DNA of 64,000 nucleotides from Geodermatophilus sp. DSM 45219 (lineage in GTDB: Bacteria > Actinomycetota > Actinomycetes > Mycobacteriales > Geodermatophilaceae). The DNA is taken from positions 372,001-436,000 of the forward strand of contig NZ_FNIQ01000001.1 in NCBI RefSeq assembly GCF_900104025.1, given 5' to 3'. The notes beneath the pieces were generated by a model. The model made no database searches and was not told the origin of the DNA. It saw only the letters and a program-made list of their open reading frames with translations. Below, one piece after another: positions 1 to 9,095 of the stretch; the stretch's first letter is position 1, and each line of letters starts with the position of its first letter. The position numbers and the translations under genes were made by a program.

Positions 1-414
1 CAGGAAGCCCTCGAAGCAGAAGCGGTCCACCGGCAGGCCGGAGACCGCGAGCGCCGTCGTCACCGCCGACGGTCCGGGCACCGAGGTGACCGCGACGCCG
101 GCGTCGATCGCCGCGCGCACCAGCGTGTAGCCGGGGTCGGAGACCGACGGCATCCCGGCGTCGGTGAGCAGCAGCACGGTCCGCCCCTCGGCCAGCGCGG
201 TCAGCAGCCCGGGCAGCCGGGAGCGCTCGACCGACTCGTGGAAGGTCACCACCTTCCCGGACAGCTGCACCTCGAGGTCGGCGGCCAGCCGGTGCAGCCG
301 GCGGGTGTCCTCGACGGCCAGGACGTCGGCCGTCGCCATCGCCGAGCGCAGCCGCGGGCCGACGTCCCCGGGCTGCCCGAGCGGAGCGCCACCGAGCACG
401 AGCCGTCCGACCAT
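1..414 (-). CDS. rsmI: 16S rRNA (cytidine1402-2'-O)-methyltransferase RsmI, C-terminus outside window
   Basis: SAM-dependent methyltransferase that 2'-O-methylates C1402 of 16S rRNA. The first 138 residues lie in the window; the rest runs off the left edge. The start MVGRLVLGGAPLGQPGDVG is followed by LAVEDTRRLHRLAA, VVTFHES, LLTDAGMPSVSDPG and SVPGPSAVTTALAVSGLP, which are the conserved blocks of this tetrapyrrole-methylase-fold family. The ATG at 414 is the natural family start. The gene is divergent from pmt, the same arrangement as Rv1003/Rv1002c in M. tuberculosis. Confidence 0.93.
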   Translation of the reverse strand, partial: MVGRLVLGGAPLGQPGDVGPRLRSAMATADVLAVEDTRRLHRLAADLEVQLSGKVVTFHESVERSRLPGLLTALAEGRTVLLLTDAGMPSVSDPGYTLVRAAIDAGVAVTSVPGPSAVTTALAVSGLPVDRFCFEGFL

Positions 415-460
415 GACCGCGAGCCTGTCACGACGCTCGCCGTCGGCCCGCCTGCAGGTC

Positions 461-520
461 GAAGGACCCCGTCCTCCTCACCCCTCGCAAGCTCGCGGCG
501 AGCCTCTGGACGGGGCCGGG
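461..520. repeat. dispersed palindromic repeat R1, copy a
   Basis: A GGACCCCGTCC arm pairs with GGACGGGGCC across an inner hairpin CTCGCAAGCTCGCGGCGAG. Related copies lie at 4163-4266, 16481-16532, 52918-53028 and 54534-54600. This copy sits in the divergent rsmI-pmt spacer, so it is not simply a transcription terminator. Confidence 0.7.
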
Positions 521-577
521 CGCCGAGCTCGCCAGCGCCGGGGGGGGCAGGCGGGGTCCGCTCACTACCCTGGCCGC

Positions 578-2092
578 ATGGCGGTGCTGGCTCCCGAGCG
601 CACGGACCGGGAGCCCGGCGAGGTCCCGACCCGCCGCCGGCCGCTCCCCCGCCCCCGCCGCGACACGACCCCGCCGCTGCCCGCGGACCGCCGCGCGGCG
701 TGGCTGCTCGCCGCGCTGCTGGGGGTGGGCGCCTTCGCCGTCCGGCTGTGGGACCTCGGCTACCCGCCCGACCTGCTCTTCGACGAGGCGTACTACCCGC
801 CCGAGGCGCGCGAGCTGCTCGAGTGGGGGCACGAGTACAACCGCGGCTACACGTTCATCGTCCACCCACCGCTGGGCAAGTGGCTGATCGCCGGCGGCAT
901 CGGGCTGTTCGGCTACGACTCGTTCGGCTGGCGGTTCCCCTCCGCGGTCGCCGGCAGCCTCGCCGTCGTCGTCCTCACCCTGCTGGCCCGGCGGCTGACC
1001 GGCTCGACGCTGCTCGGCCTGGTCGCCGGCCTGCTGCTGGCGCTGGACGGGATCGCCTTCACCCTCTCGCGCATCGGGCTGCTGGACGTCTTCCTGCAGC
1101 TGTTCGTCCTCTCCGCGGTGGCCTGCCTGGTGGTCGACCGGGACCGCGTCCGGACCCGCATCCGCGCGCACGGGGCGGCCGCCACCGGCTTCCGGCTCGG
1201 CCCGCGCGGCTGGCGGCTGGCCGCCGGGTTCCTGTTCGGCTGCGCCTGCGCGGTGAAGTGGAGCGGCGTGTACTCCCTCGCCGCGTTCGCGGTGCTGAGC
1301 CTGTTCTGGGAACGCGCCGCCTGGCGGGAGGCCGGCGTGCCCCGGCCGGCGCTCGTCGCCGCGCGGCGCGGCCTGCCCGGGGCGGTGTGGGCGCTGGCCG
1401 CCGTCCCGGTGCTCACCTACGTCGCCAGCTTCACCGGCTGGTTCCTCGGCGAGACCTCGCAGGGCAAGGCCTGGGCGCAGCAGAACCCCGGGACGGCGTT
1501 CCCGTTCGTGCCCGACGCGCTGCGCTCGCTGTGGCACCAGCACGCCGAGTGGCTGGCCTTCCACAACGGCCTGTCCACGCCGCACCCGTGGGAGTCCGGG
1601 CCGTGGAGCTGGCTGGTCAACGGCCGGCCGATCCTGCTGTGGAACCCGCAGGGGCTCACCGACGCCGCCGGCGACCAGGTCATCCGCTACATCCTCATGG
1701 TGGGGACGCCGACCCTCTGGTTCGCCTTCGCGCCGGCGCTGGTCTGGCTGGCCTGGCGGCTGGTCGCCCGCCGGGACCCGGCCGCGCTGCTCGTCGCCGT
1801 GGCGATCGCCGCCGGCTGGGGCACCTGGTTCCTCAACCCCGAGCGCACGATGTTCGTCTTCTACACCGCGCCGGTGCTGCCCTTCTTCGTGCTCGCCGTC
1901 GTCCTGGTGCTGCAGGACGTGCTCGGCCGCCCGGGTGCCCCCCGGCTCCGCCGGCAGGTGGGCCTGGGCGTGGTCGCCGGCTACGTCGGCGTCGTCGCGG
2001 CGACCTTCGTCTTCTTCTTCCCCGTCCTGACCGGGCAGCCGCTGTCGCACGCGGAGTGGCTGGACCGGATGTGGTTCCCGTCCTGGTACTGA
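578..2092 (+). CDS. pmt: dolichyl-phosphate-mannose--protein mannosyltransferase (Pmt, GT39)
   Basis: Membrane glycosyltransferase of 504 residues that transfers mannose from polyprenyl-phosphate-mannose to Ser/Thr of exported proteins. After a Pro/Arg-rich cytoplasmic tail and the first membrane segment (AAWLLAALLGVGAFAVRLW) comes the family acidic motif FDEAYYPPEARELL, then HPPLGKWLIAGGIGLFG, also typical. Many further hydrophobic segments follow, and the C-terminus has the usual YTAPVLPFF region. The ATG at 578 is chosen because the open frame further upstream runs antisense through rsmI and has no Pmt similarity. Length is normal for the family. Confidence 0.93.
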   Translation: MAVLAPERTDREPGEVPTRRRPLPRPRRDTTPPLPADRRAAWLLAALLGVGAFAVRLWDLGYPPDLLFDEAYYPPEARELLEWGHEYNRGYTFIVHPPLGKWLIAGGIGLFGYDSFGWRFPSAVAGSLAVVVLTLLARRLTGSTLLGLVAGLLLALDGIAFTLSRIGLLDVFLQLFVLSAVACLVVDRDRVRTRIRAHGAAATGFRLGPRGWRLAAGFLFGCACAVKWSGVYSLAAFAVLSLFWERAAWREAGVPRPALVAARRGLPGAVWALAAVPVLTYVASFTGWFLGETSQGKAWAQQNPGTAFPFVPDALRSLWHQHAEWLAFHNGLSTPHPWESGPWSWLVNGRPILLWNPQGLTDAAGDQVIRYILMVGTPTLWFAFAPALVWLAWRLVARRDPAALLVAVAIAAGWGTWFLNPERTMFVFYTAPVLPFFVLAVVLVLQDVLGRPGAPRLRRQVGLGVVAGYVGVVAATFVFFFPVLTGQPLSHAEWLDRMWFPSWY

Positions 2093-2108
2093 CCCCCGGA
2101 GGACGACG

Positions 2109-2891
2109 ATGACCGACCGGCCGGTGCGCACCGACCTCGACGGCGACGTCTGGCGGGTCACCCTCGCCTCGCCGCAGACCGGCAACGCCGTCGACCCGGC
2201 GATGGCCACGGCCCTCGGCGAGGCCCTGCGCAGCCGCCCGCCGGCGGCCCGGGCGGTGCTGCTGCTGGCCGACGGCCCGCGGTTCTGCGTCGGCGGCGAC
2301 GTGCGCGGTTTCGCGGCGGCGGAGGACCCCGGTGCCGAGGTCGGGCAGCTGGCCGCCGACTGGCACGTGGTCGTGCGGGCGCTGCTGGCCACCCCGGTGC
2401 CGGTCGTCGCGGGCGTGCACGGTGCGGTCGCCGGGGCGGGCGTCGGGCTGCTGGGCGCCTGCGACCTCGTCGTCTGCGCCCGCTCGACGCGGATCCGGCC
2501 GGCCTACGGGGCCATCGGCTTCTCCCCCGACGGCGGCACCTCCTGGACCCTGGCGCACGCGCTGGGCCCGGCCCGCGCCCTGGACCTGGTGCTGACCGAC
2601 GGCACGCTGGACGCCGCGCAGGCGCAGGCGTGCGGCCTGGTCGCCCGAGTCGTGACGGACGACGACCTGCGGGACGCCGCCGTCGCGCTCGCGCACACCC
2701 TGTCCGCCGGGCCGGTGCGGGCGATGGTGCGCACCCGCGCGCTGGTCCGGAGCGCCGCCGTGCGCGGCCTCGAGGAGCACCTGGACGACGAGGCGCGGCT
2801 GATCGCCGAGTCCGCGGGCGACCCGGAGGGCCGGGAGGGGGTCCGGGCCTTCGTCGAGAAGCGCCGGCCGGACTTCCGCACCCCGCGCTGA
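2109..2891 (+). CDS. enoyl-CoA hydratase/isomerase family protein
   Basis: A 260-residue crotonase-fold protein, 16 bp behind pmt. The oxyanion-hole regions are visible: RFCVGGDVRGFAA near residue 58 and GAVAGAGVGLLGACDLVVCA near residue 105. The later active-site strand reads YGAIGFSPDGGTSW, where many hydratases carry PEGG; the Asp in place of Glu makes true hydratase activity uncertain. The C-terminal helix region FVEKRRPDF is typical. It probably acts on a fatty or branched acyl-CoA; the exact reaction cannot be told from sequence. Confidence 0.85.
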   Translation: MTDRPVRTDLDGDVWRVTLASPQTGNAVDPAMATALGEALRSRPPAARAVLLLADGPRFCVGGDVRGFAAAEDPGAEVGQLAADWHVVVRALLATPVPVVAGVHGAVAGAGVGLLGACDLVVCARSTRIRPAYGAIGFSPDGGTSWTLAHALGPARALDLVLTDGTLDAAQAQACGLVARVVTDDDLRDAAVALAHTLSAGPVRAMVRTRALVRSAAVRGLEEHLDDEARLIAESAGDPEGREGVRAFVEKRRPDFRTPR

Positions 2892-2993
2892 CCGGCTCGG
2901 GCGGCCAGGTTGCGGTCCGCGGGGCCGGGTAGCCACCCAGCAGGAGCGGGCCGGCACACCGGCCCCCGGCAGCACCGGCACGAGGAGGCGGCA

Positions 2994-3980
2994 GTGGGCC
3001 TGCCAGGACGCGATGAAGCCAGGAACTGGGTCGGCCGCACGGTGGTCGACCGGGAGGGGGTCGAGCTGGGCGCCTGCACCGCCGTCCTCGCCGACGAGGC
3101 GACCGGGGTGCCCGAGTGGTTCTACGTGGAGGTCGAGGGGGTCAGCGCCGTCGTCCCGGCCCTGGACGCCGACGGGGCCGGTGACCAGGTGGTGGTCACC
3201 GTGACCCGCACCCAGGTGACCGGCGCGCCGTCGTCCGGCGGCGCCCTCGAGCTGTCCCAGGCCCTGGAGGCCGACCTGTACCGGCACTACGGCATCGACG
3301 CCTCGCGCGAGGCCTCCCAGTCGCTGCTGCCGGCCGAGCCGGCGAGCAGCGACACCACGGCAGCGACCGACGGCGACGTGGACACCGCCGTCGCAGCAGC
3401 GACCGCCGTCCCGGTGGACACCGACACCCAGGCAGCAGGGCGCCGCGCGCCGGTGGTGGCGGCGGTCGGCCTGGCCGCGGTGGCCGCGGGTCTCGGCGTC
3501 GCCCGGGCACGGGCCCGGCAGCCGGTCGTGCCCCAGCCGCTGCCCCGGCGGCTGTGGGCGCAGCGGCCGTGGGCGCCGGCACCGCCGTCCCCCGCCGACC
3601 TGGTCGCCGGGCAGGTCCTGGCCGTGTCCGCGCAGGCTCGGCGGTCGGTACGGAACGCCCGCCGCGTGGCCGGCCCGGTGGCGGCCGCCGCGGCCGAGTC
3701 GGCGCGGCACCGGGCGCTGCTGGTCGGGGAGGGAGCCCGGCACCTGGCCGTCGTGACCGGTCCGGTCGCGGCCACGGTGGCGGAGTCGGCGCGGCACCGG
3801 GCGCTGCAGGCCGGGGAGACGGCTCGGCACCTCGGCCGCACGGCCGCCCCGGTCGCGGTCCTGGTGGGCGAGTCGGTGCGGCACCGCGCGGTGCTCGGCG
3901 GCGAGCAGCTGCGCCACGGCACCAGGCTGGCGAGGCAGGCGGCGATCGGGACGGCGACCCGGGTGCGCACCCGGGTCTGA
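2994..3980 (+). CDS. PRC-barrel-like protein with Ala/Arg-rich repeat tail
   Basis: A GTG start at 2994 has a strong GAGGAGG site upstream and gives 328 residues. Residues 1-80 (WVGRTVVDREGVELGACTA ... EWFYVEVEG) look like a PRC-barrel domain. A short Thr/Ala linker and a hydrophobic stretch (VVAAVGLAAVAAGLGVARA) follow. The C-terminal part repeats a unit of about 27 residues three times, with the pattern ESARHRALxxGExARHL. Function unknown; the repeat tail may form amphipathic helices along a membrane. Nothing else in the window resembles it. Confidence 0.65.
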   Translation: MGLPGRDEARNWVGRTVVDREGVELGACTAVLADEATGVPEWFYVEVEGVSAVVPALDADGAGDQVVVTVTRTQVTGAPSSGGALELSQALEADLYRHYGIDASREASQSLLPAEPASSDTTAATDGDVDTAVAAATAVPVDTDTQAAGRRAPVVAAVGLAAVAAGLGVARARARQPVVPQPLPRRLWAQRPWAPAPPSPADLVAGQVLAVSAQARRSVRNARRVAGPVAAAAAESARHRALLVGEGARHLAVVTGPVAATVAESARHRALQAGETARHLGRTAAPVAVLVGESVRHRAVLGGEQLRHGTRLARQAAIGTATRVRTRV

Positions 3981-4043
3981 CCGCCCCCACAGACGGCCAG
4001 AGCCCCGCACCGGGAGGACCGGGCGGGGCTCTTGCCGTGTCGG

Positions 4044-4119
<76 letters not shown>

Positions 4120-4162
4120 TGACCGAGACGAGCTTACCGCCCGCCTCCAGCCGTGCCGCCGA

Positions 4163-4266
4163 CCCCCCTGCAGGGCCCCGTCGCGAGCCCGCGAGCGGTG
4201 GGGCAGGGCGGCCACCCTTCAGGGGCCCGCGCCGAGCCTGCGAGGCGTGGGGGGAAGGGTGGTCCT
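4163..4266. repeat. dispersed palindromic repeat R1, copy b (double)
   Basis: Two diverged R1 units in a row, each with a GAGCCxGCGAGxxGTGGGG core, placed directly against the 3' end of the membrane protein gene at 4267. They probably fold as hairpins and may act as its terminator. Confidence 0.6.
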
Positions 4267-4968
4267 TCAACCGTTGGCGACCCGTCGCGGCTGGTAGACG
4301 TCGATGTCGGCGAAGCCGATGTCGTCGTCGTCCAGGCCCACGACGGCGCTGTCCTGCCAGCCGGCCGGGGCGGCGGCGCGGGCGGCCACGACCCGGCCCG
4401 GGCGCAGCGGGTGCACCGGCGCCAGCGGCAGGCTCGGGTGCGGCAGGCCGGCGGTGTGGTGACCCCCGGCGACCTCCTCCTCGGCCACGGGGGCCGGGCG
4501 GGGTGCGGGCACCGGGCGGGCGGCCGGCCGGCGCGCGGTGCGGGCGGCGGCGCGCGCGGCACGACGGGCGGCCAGCCGCTCCCGGCGTGCAGCGGCCCGC
4601 AGCACCATCAGGTAGGCGACGACGGCGAGGTCGAGGACACCCTGAGCGATCCACAGCCACGGGCTCCAGGCCAGCGCACCGACCAGCGCCAGCAGGGTGA
4701 GCGCCACCAGGCCGGCCAGCGTGCGGCGGCGGATCGCGTGGACGTCGACCCGCAGCTCCCCGGAGGTCCGCAGCGCGGCCCGGTCGATCGAGACCCGCTC
4801 GGTCTCGGCGAACACCGCGGGGTCGACCGCCCGCCGCCGCTGCAGCGTCCGTCCCGCGTCGGCCCCCGTGGCACCGGCCGCCGAGGAGTCACCGCGGGTC
4901 ACCACCATGGGCACCAGCACGACGAACCACAGCACGACCAGAGCGGCCAGCAGTACACCCGAACCCAT
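4267..4968 (-). CDS. conserved actinobacterial membrane protein (Rv0996-like position)
   Basis: A 233-residue protein that begins MGSGVLLAALVVLWFVVLVPM, a signal-anchor-like helix. A basic/Ala region with RRRTLAGL follows, then a second pair of hydrophobic segments (VALTLLALVGALAW and GVLDLAVVAYLMV), an Ala/Arg-rich segment and a charged tail ending in VYQPRRVANG. It lies next to rimJ, glp and galU, as Rv0996 does in mycobacteria. Function is unknown. A GTG at 4980 would add four residues. Confidence 0.75.
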   Translation of the reverse strand: MGSGVLLAALVVLWFVVLVPMVVTRGDSSAAGATGADAGRTLQRRRAVDPAVFAETERVSIDRAALRTSGELRVDVHAIRRRTLAGLVALTLLALVGALAWSPWLWIAQGVLDLAVVAYLMVLRAAARRERLAARRAARAAARTARRPAARPVPAPRPAPVAEEEVAGGHHTAGLPHPSLPLAPVHPLRPGRVVAARAAAPAGWQDSAVVGLDDDDIGFADIDVYQPRRVANG

Positions 4969-5123
4969 CTGAGACACCACCCGTCACACGCGTCACCTGC
5001 CGGGCGAAGTTACGGCCTGCACTGCCCCGATCGGGTGAGGCGCGCGGGCGTGTCACGGAGAGTCGTGTGACTGGAGTGCCGCGACGGCGGCGTGTCGACA
5101 CGGCGACACCCGACCACCGGCCG

Positions 5124-5744
5124 TCAGCGTGGTACGCCGGAGCGCCAGCGGGCGAGCACGGTCCCGGGCACGTCCTCGGCCAGCAGCGCGAAGGTGTCGT
5201 GGTCGCGCCAGTCGCCGTCGATGTCCAGGTACCGCCGCAGCAACCCCTCGTGACGGAACCCCAGCCGCTGCACCAGCCCCCGGCTCGGCGCGTTCTCCGG
5301 GCGGATGTCCGCCTGCAGCCGGTGCAACCGGGCCGGTCCGAACGCGTGGTCGCACACCATCGCCACGGCCAGCGAGGCCATCCCCCGGCCGGCGACCGAG
5401 CGGTCGATCCAGTACCCGAGGTTCCCCGAGCGCAGCGCCCCGCGGACGACGTTGTCGATGGTCACCTGGCCGGCCAGGCGGCCCTCCACCCGGAGGACGA
5501 ACGGCAGGGACATGCCCATCGAGGCACGGCGCAGCACCGCCCGGCGCATCGCCCGGTAGGTACTCGGCGTGTGCCGCGCCGCCCACGGCCCGGGCGCGGT
5601 CGGCTCCCAAGGGGCCAGCCACGCCTCGTTGGCGATCCGGACCCGGCTCCACTCCTCGGCGTCCCGACGGCGCGGCGGGTGCAGCTCGACCGGGCCCCAG
5701 GCCAGCTGCGCGGGCCAGCCGGGCCGCAGCGCGGGGTCGACCAC
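5124..5744 (-). CDS. rimJ: GNAT acetyltransferase, RimJ/RimL type
   Basis: A 206-residue GNAT protein. VELHPPRRRDAEEWSRVR opens the domain, and the acetyl-CoA loop is seen in GYWIDRSVAGRGMASLAVAM near residues 112-131 (RxxGRGMA). The segment RPENAPSRGLVQRLGFRHEG near residue 150 is the usual RimJ/RimL C-terminal block. Such enzymes acetylate protein N-termini; the substrate here is inferred only from Rv0995 synteny. It lies 8 bp downstream of glp and is probably co-transcribed with it. Confidence 0.85.
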   Translation of the reverse strand: MVDPALRPGWPAQLAWGPVELHPPRRRDAEEWSRVRIANEAWLAPWEPTAPGPWAARHTPSTYRAMRRAVLRRASMGMSLPFVLRVEGRLAGQVTIDNVVRGALRSGNLGYWIDRSVAGRGMASLAVAMVCDHAFGPARLHRLQADIRPENAPSRGLVQRLGFRHEGLLRRYLDIDGDWRDHDTFALLAEDVPGTVLARWRSGVPR

Positions 5745-5752
5745 GGCGCCGC

Positions 5753-7162
5753 TCAGCCGCCCAGCAGCAGGGGGATGACGGTGACCAGGCCCCCGGCGGA
5801 GACCTCGGTGACGTCCTCGTCGACCACGATCAGGCAGTTGGCGCGCGCCATCCGGGCCAGCATCGCCTCCCCGCCGTCGCCACCGCCGTCCCCCAGGGGC
5901 TCGACGACGTAGCCGCCGTCGGGGTGCCGCATGACCTGGCCGTGCAGGTACTGCCGGTAGCCCAGCGGGGAGAGCAGCCGCTCGGCGGAGATCGCCTGCA
6001 CGGTGCGGCGGAACAGCTGCCGCTTGCCCAGGGTCATCCGGATCGCCGGGCGCACGAAGACCTCGAAGGCGACCAGCGCCGCGACCGGCTCGCCGGGCAC
6101 GCAGATGACCGGCACGGAGTCCCGGCCCAGCCGGCCGAAGGCCTGCACCGGCCCCGGGTGCATCGTCACCTGGGAGAACTGCATGGGGCCGAGCTCGGCG
6201 AGCGCCTCCTGCACCGCGTCGCCCTCGGTGGCGAAGGTCCCGGCGATCAGCACCAGGTCGCTGCGCAGCAGCTGGCTCTCCAGCACCTCGGACAGCCGGC
6301 GCCGCTCGGTGGGCAGGATGCCCCAGCGGTAGGCCTCGGCGCCGGCGTCACGGGCCGCGGCGGCCAGCGCGTAGCTGTTCACGTCGACCACCTGCCCCGG
6401 GCCCGGGGTGGTGGTGATGTCGACGAGCTCGCCGCCGGCGGACAGGACGGCGATCCGCGGCCGCGGGCGCACCTGCACGCGGTCGCGCCCGACGGCGGCC
6501 AGCAGGCTGATCTGCGCCGGGCCGATCGGGGTGCCGACCCGCACCGCGGTGGTGCCCGGCGCGACGTCGTCCCCCGCCCGGCGCACGTAGCCGCCGGGCT
6601 CCACGGCGGCGTGCACCGCGACGGTCGCCATCCCGCCGTCGGTCCACACCGCGGGGACGACGACGTCGGCGCCGGCCGGCAGCATCGCGCCGGCGGCCAC
6701 CTTCTGCGCCATCCCCGGGCCGATGGACGCCGGGCCGGTGGGGCCGGCCGCGGTCTCCCCCACCACGGACAGCAGCGCCGGCTCGACCTGGGTGGCGCCC
6801 TCGACGTCCAGGGCGCGGGCGGCGTACCCGTCCAGCGCGGCCTGGTCGAAGGCCGGCAGCGCGCGCTGGCTGACCACCTCCTCGGCGCAGAGCAGACCCT
6901 GCGCGTCGAGGACGGCCAGCTCGATCGGGTCGGGCTGCGGCACCGCCGAGAGGATCTCGTCCAGGTGCTGCTCCACGCTGCGCGGCGGCGCGGGCGCGGC
7001 CGGGGGCGGTGGTACCTGGCCGCGGTCGATGGCGGTCGTCTCGTGCACGACCGTGCCCACGGCGGCCCCCGGGACGTCGCGCACCGGCGTGCCCTGGCGC
7101 AGGTCCAGCGCCGTGGTGTCCCGCTGCGCCGGGACCGTCCCGTCCCTGTCGTCCTCGGTCAT
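5753..7162 (-). CDS. glp: molybdotransferase Glp/MoeA (molybdopterin molybdenumtransferase)
   Basis: Inserts molybdate into adenylylated molybdopterin; actinobacterial Glp proteins have also been tied to cell division. The 469 residues start with about 60 extra Pro-rich residues (PPPPAAPAPPRS) before the usual EQHLDEIL. PAFDQAALDGYAAR is the classic MoeA signature, followed by the PAGADVVVPAVWT region. RIAVLSAGGELVDI and the last third contain the MoCF-type domain (AGTFATEGDAVQ ... VPVICVPGEPVAALVAF). It sits between galU and rimJ as in M. tuberculosis. A GTG at 7171 is an alternative start. Confidence 0.92.
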   Translation of the reverse strand: MTEDDRDGTVPAQRDTTALDLRQGTPVRDVPGAAVGTVVHETTAIDRGQVPPPPAAPAPPRSVEQHLDEILSAVPQPDPIELAVLDAQGLLCAEEVVSQRALPAFDQAALDGYAARALDVEGATQVEPALLSVVGETAAGPTGPASIGPGMAQKVAAGAMLPAGADVVVPAVWTDGGMATVAVHAAVEPGGYVRRAGDDVAPGTTAVRVGTPIGPAQISLLAAVGRDRVQVRPRPRIAVLSAGGELVDITTTPGPGQVVDVNSYALAAAARDAGAEAYRWGILPTERRRLSEVLESQLLRSDLVLIAGTFATEGDAVQEALAELGPMQFSQVTMHPGPVQAFGRLGRDSVPVICVPGEPVAALVAFEVFVRPAIRMTLGKRQLFRRTVQAISAERLLSPLGYRQYLHGQVMRHPDGGYVVEPLGDGGGDGGEAMLARMARANCLIVVDEDVTEVSAGGLVTVIPLLLGG

Positions 7163-7203
7163 GCCCACCACGGGGACCGATGCTGCCCCCTGCGGGCTCC
7201 GGC

Positions 7204-8118
7204 TCAGGCCTGCGACGCGCCCGCGCCGGGCAGGTCGGCCACGAACCCGGTCAGCCAGGCGCGGAAGTCCGGCCCGAGGTCGTCGCGTTCGGCGGCCAGC
7301 TGGACGACGGCCTTGAGGTAGTCCAGCCGGTCGCCGGTGTCGTAGCGGCGGCCGGAGAAGACCACGCCGTGCACCGGCTCGCCGCGCTCGACCAGGGTGG
7401 CCAGCGCGTCGGTCAGCTGGATCTCCCCGCCGCGGCCGGGCGGGGTCTCCCGCAGCACGCCGAACACCTCGGGGGCCAGCACGTACCGGCCGATGATCGC
7501 CAGGCTGCTGGGCGCCTCGTCGACCGGCGGCTTCTCGACCAGGCCGGTGATCGCGACGACGTCCCCGCCGGCGTCCTCCACCGCGACCGCGCCGTACTTG
7601 TCGATGTTCTCCCGGCCCACGTCGAGCAGCGCCACGACCGAGCCGCCGTGCTCGGCCTGCACCTGCAGCATCTGCTCGAGCAGGTGGTCGCGGGCGTCGA
7701 TCAGGTCGTCGCCGAGCAGGACGGCGAACGGCTCGTCCCCGACGAAGGCGGCGGCCTGCAGCACCGCGTGGCCCAGCCCGCGGGCCTCGCCCTGCCGGAC
7801 GAAGTGCACCTGGGCGACGTCGGTGGAGGCGTGCACGGCCTCCAGCCGGGAGGCGTCGCCCTTCTTCTCCAGCGCGGCCTCGAGCTCGGGGTGGCGGTCG
7901 AAGAAGTCCTCGATCGCGGCCTTGTTGCGGCCGGTGACCATCAGCACCTCGCCGAGCCCGGCGCGCGCGGCCTCCTCGACGATGTACTGGAGCGCCGGCC
8001 GGTCGACCACCGGCAGCAGCTCCTTGGGCACCGCCTTGGTGGCCGGCAGGAAGCGGGTCCCCATCCCGGCGACGGGGATGACGGCCTTCCGCGCCGGGCG
8101 CGTGCTGGGAGTCGGCAT
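7204..8118 (-). CDS. galU: UTP--glucose-1-phosphate uridylyltransferase
   Basis: Forms UDP-glucose from glucose-1-phosphate and UTP for envelope polysaccharides. 304 residues. The nucleotide-binding start KAVIPVAGMGTRFLPATKA, the PKELLPVVDRPALQY block, the FVRQGEARGLGHAV segment and AVLLGDDLID are all intact. GEIQLTDAL and GRRYDTGDRLDYLKA mark the C-terminal half. It is divergent from the 5-FTHF cyclo-ligase gene and probably leads the galU-glp-rimJ unit. Confidence 0.96.
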   Translation of the reverse strand: MPTPSTRPARKAVIPVAGMGTRFLPATKAVPKELLPVVDRPALQYIVEEAARAGLGEVLMVTGRNKAAIEDFFDRHPELEAALEKKGDASRLEAVHASTDVAQVHFVRQGEARGLGHAVLQAAAFVGDEPFAVLLGDDLIDARDHLLEQMLQVQAEHGGSVVALLDVGRENIDKYGAVAVEDAGGDVVAITGLVEKPPVDEAPSSLAIIGRYVLAPEVFGVLRETPPGRGGEIQLTDALATLVERGEPVHGVVFSGRRYDTGDRLDYLKAVVQLAAERDDLGPDFRAWLTGFVADLPGAGASQA

Positions 8119-8300
8119 GGCCGGAGCCTAAGGCGTGTCCGACGCACCCATGCCGATGGGAGGGCCGGACAGGCGGAGCGCCGACCGGGCGGCGCTACCG
8201 AGGCCAGAGGTCCGTCAGACCCGCCCTGGTAACCCGGTCCCCGGCCGACCGGGCACGGTCGGCCCGCCCGCCGGGCCGGTGGGCTGGCTAGCCTTCGACG

Positions 8301-8885
8301 GTGACCACGGGGGGCGACGCGAGCGAGGCCAAGGCCGCCCTCCGCGCCCGGTTCCTGGCCCGCCGGGAGGCCCGCAGCCCCGAGGAGCGCGCGGCCGCCG
8401 GCGCCGCGGTCACCACCGCCCTGCTGCGCGGCCTGGCCGACACCCGCACGCTGGCCGCCTTCGCCCCGGACCCCACCGAGCCCGGCGCCGGCCGGCTCCC
8501 GGCGGCGTTCACCCAGCTCCGCACCCGCGTGCTGCTCCCGGTGGTCCCGACCGACGGTCGCGAGCTGTCCTGGGCGGTCGACACCGGCCGGCTGGCCCCG
8601 GGCCGCTTCGGGTTGCTCGAGCCGGTCGGGCCGCGGCTGGGCCCGACCGCGATCGGCACCGCCGAGGTGGTCGTCGTCCCGGCGGTGGCGGTGTCCCGGA
8701 CCGGGGTGCGGCTGGGCCGGGGCGGCGGCTACTACGACCGCGCGCTGCAGCACGCCCGGCCCGACGCGCGGCTGGTGGCCGTGGTCTTCGACGACGAGCT
8801 GGTCGACGAGCTGCCCGTGGAGCCGCACGACCGGCGGGTGACCGCGGTGGTGACCCCCTCGGGTGGCTGGCAGGACCTGGGCTGA
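8301..8885 (+). CDS. 5-formyltetrahydrofolate cyclo-ligase
   Basis: Converts 5-formyl-THF to 5,10-methenyl-THF with ATP. 194 residues. KAALRARFLARREARSPEE is the N-terminal basic helix, and the signature RLGRGGGYYDRAL near residue 138 carries the phosphate-binding glycines and Tyr-Tyr. The GTG at 8301 is the only good start. Divergent from galU, matching Rv0992c/Rv0993. Confidence 0.93.
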   Translation: MTTGGDASEAKAALRARFLARREARSPEERAAAGAAVTTALLRGLADTRTLAAFAPDPTEPGAGRLPAAFTQLRTRVLLPVVPTDGRELSWAVDTGRLAPGRFGLLEPVGPRLGPTAIGTAEVVVVPAVAVSRTGVRLGRGGGYYDRALQHARPDARLVAVVFDDELVDELPVEPHDRRVTAVVTPSGGWQDLG

Positions 8886-9095
8886 GCCGGGCGCCGCGGT
8901 CACTGAGAGAGTGGCCCCGATCTCACCGCCCCACCGACGCCGCAGGGAGGTCGCACCGTGCCACCCGAGCCCGGTCGCCGTCCCCGCACTCGTCGTCCTA
9001 CACAGATCCCCGGCCGCGCCGGGATCGTCGGAGCACCGCCGTCCCGGCCGGTCCCCGTCGTCCCCGGCCGGCTCTGACCGATGGGAGAGGCACCC

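Noticed and set aside
428-2392. Long antisense frame opposite pmt, and similar long frames elsewhere (for example 8135-10270, 23100-28500 plus strand)
   Set aside because: These are the shadow frames expected at very high G+C; their products are Arg/Pro/Gly/Ala-rich without domains and lie opposite well-identified genes.
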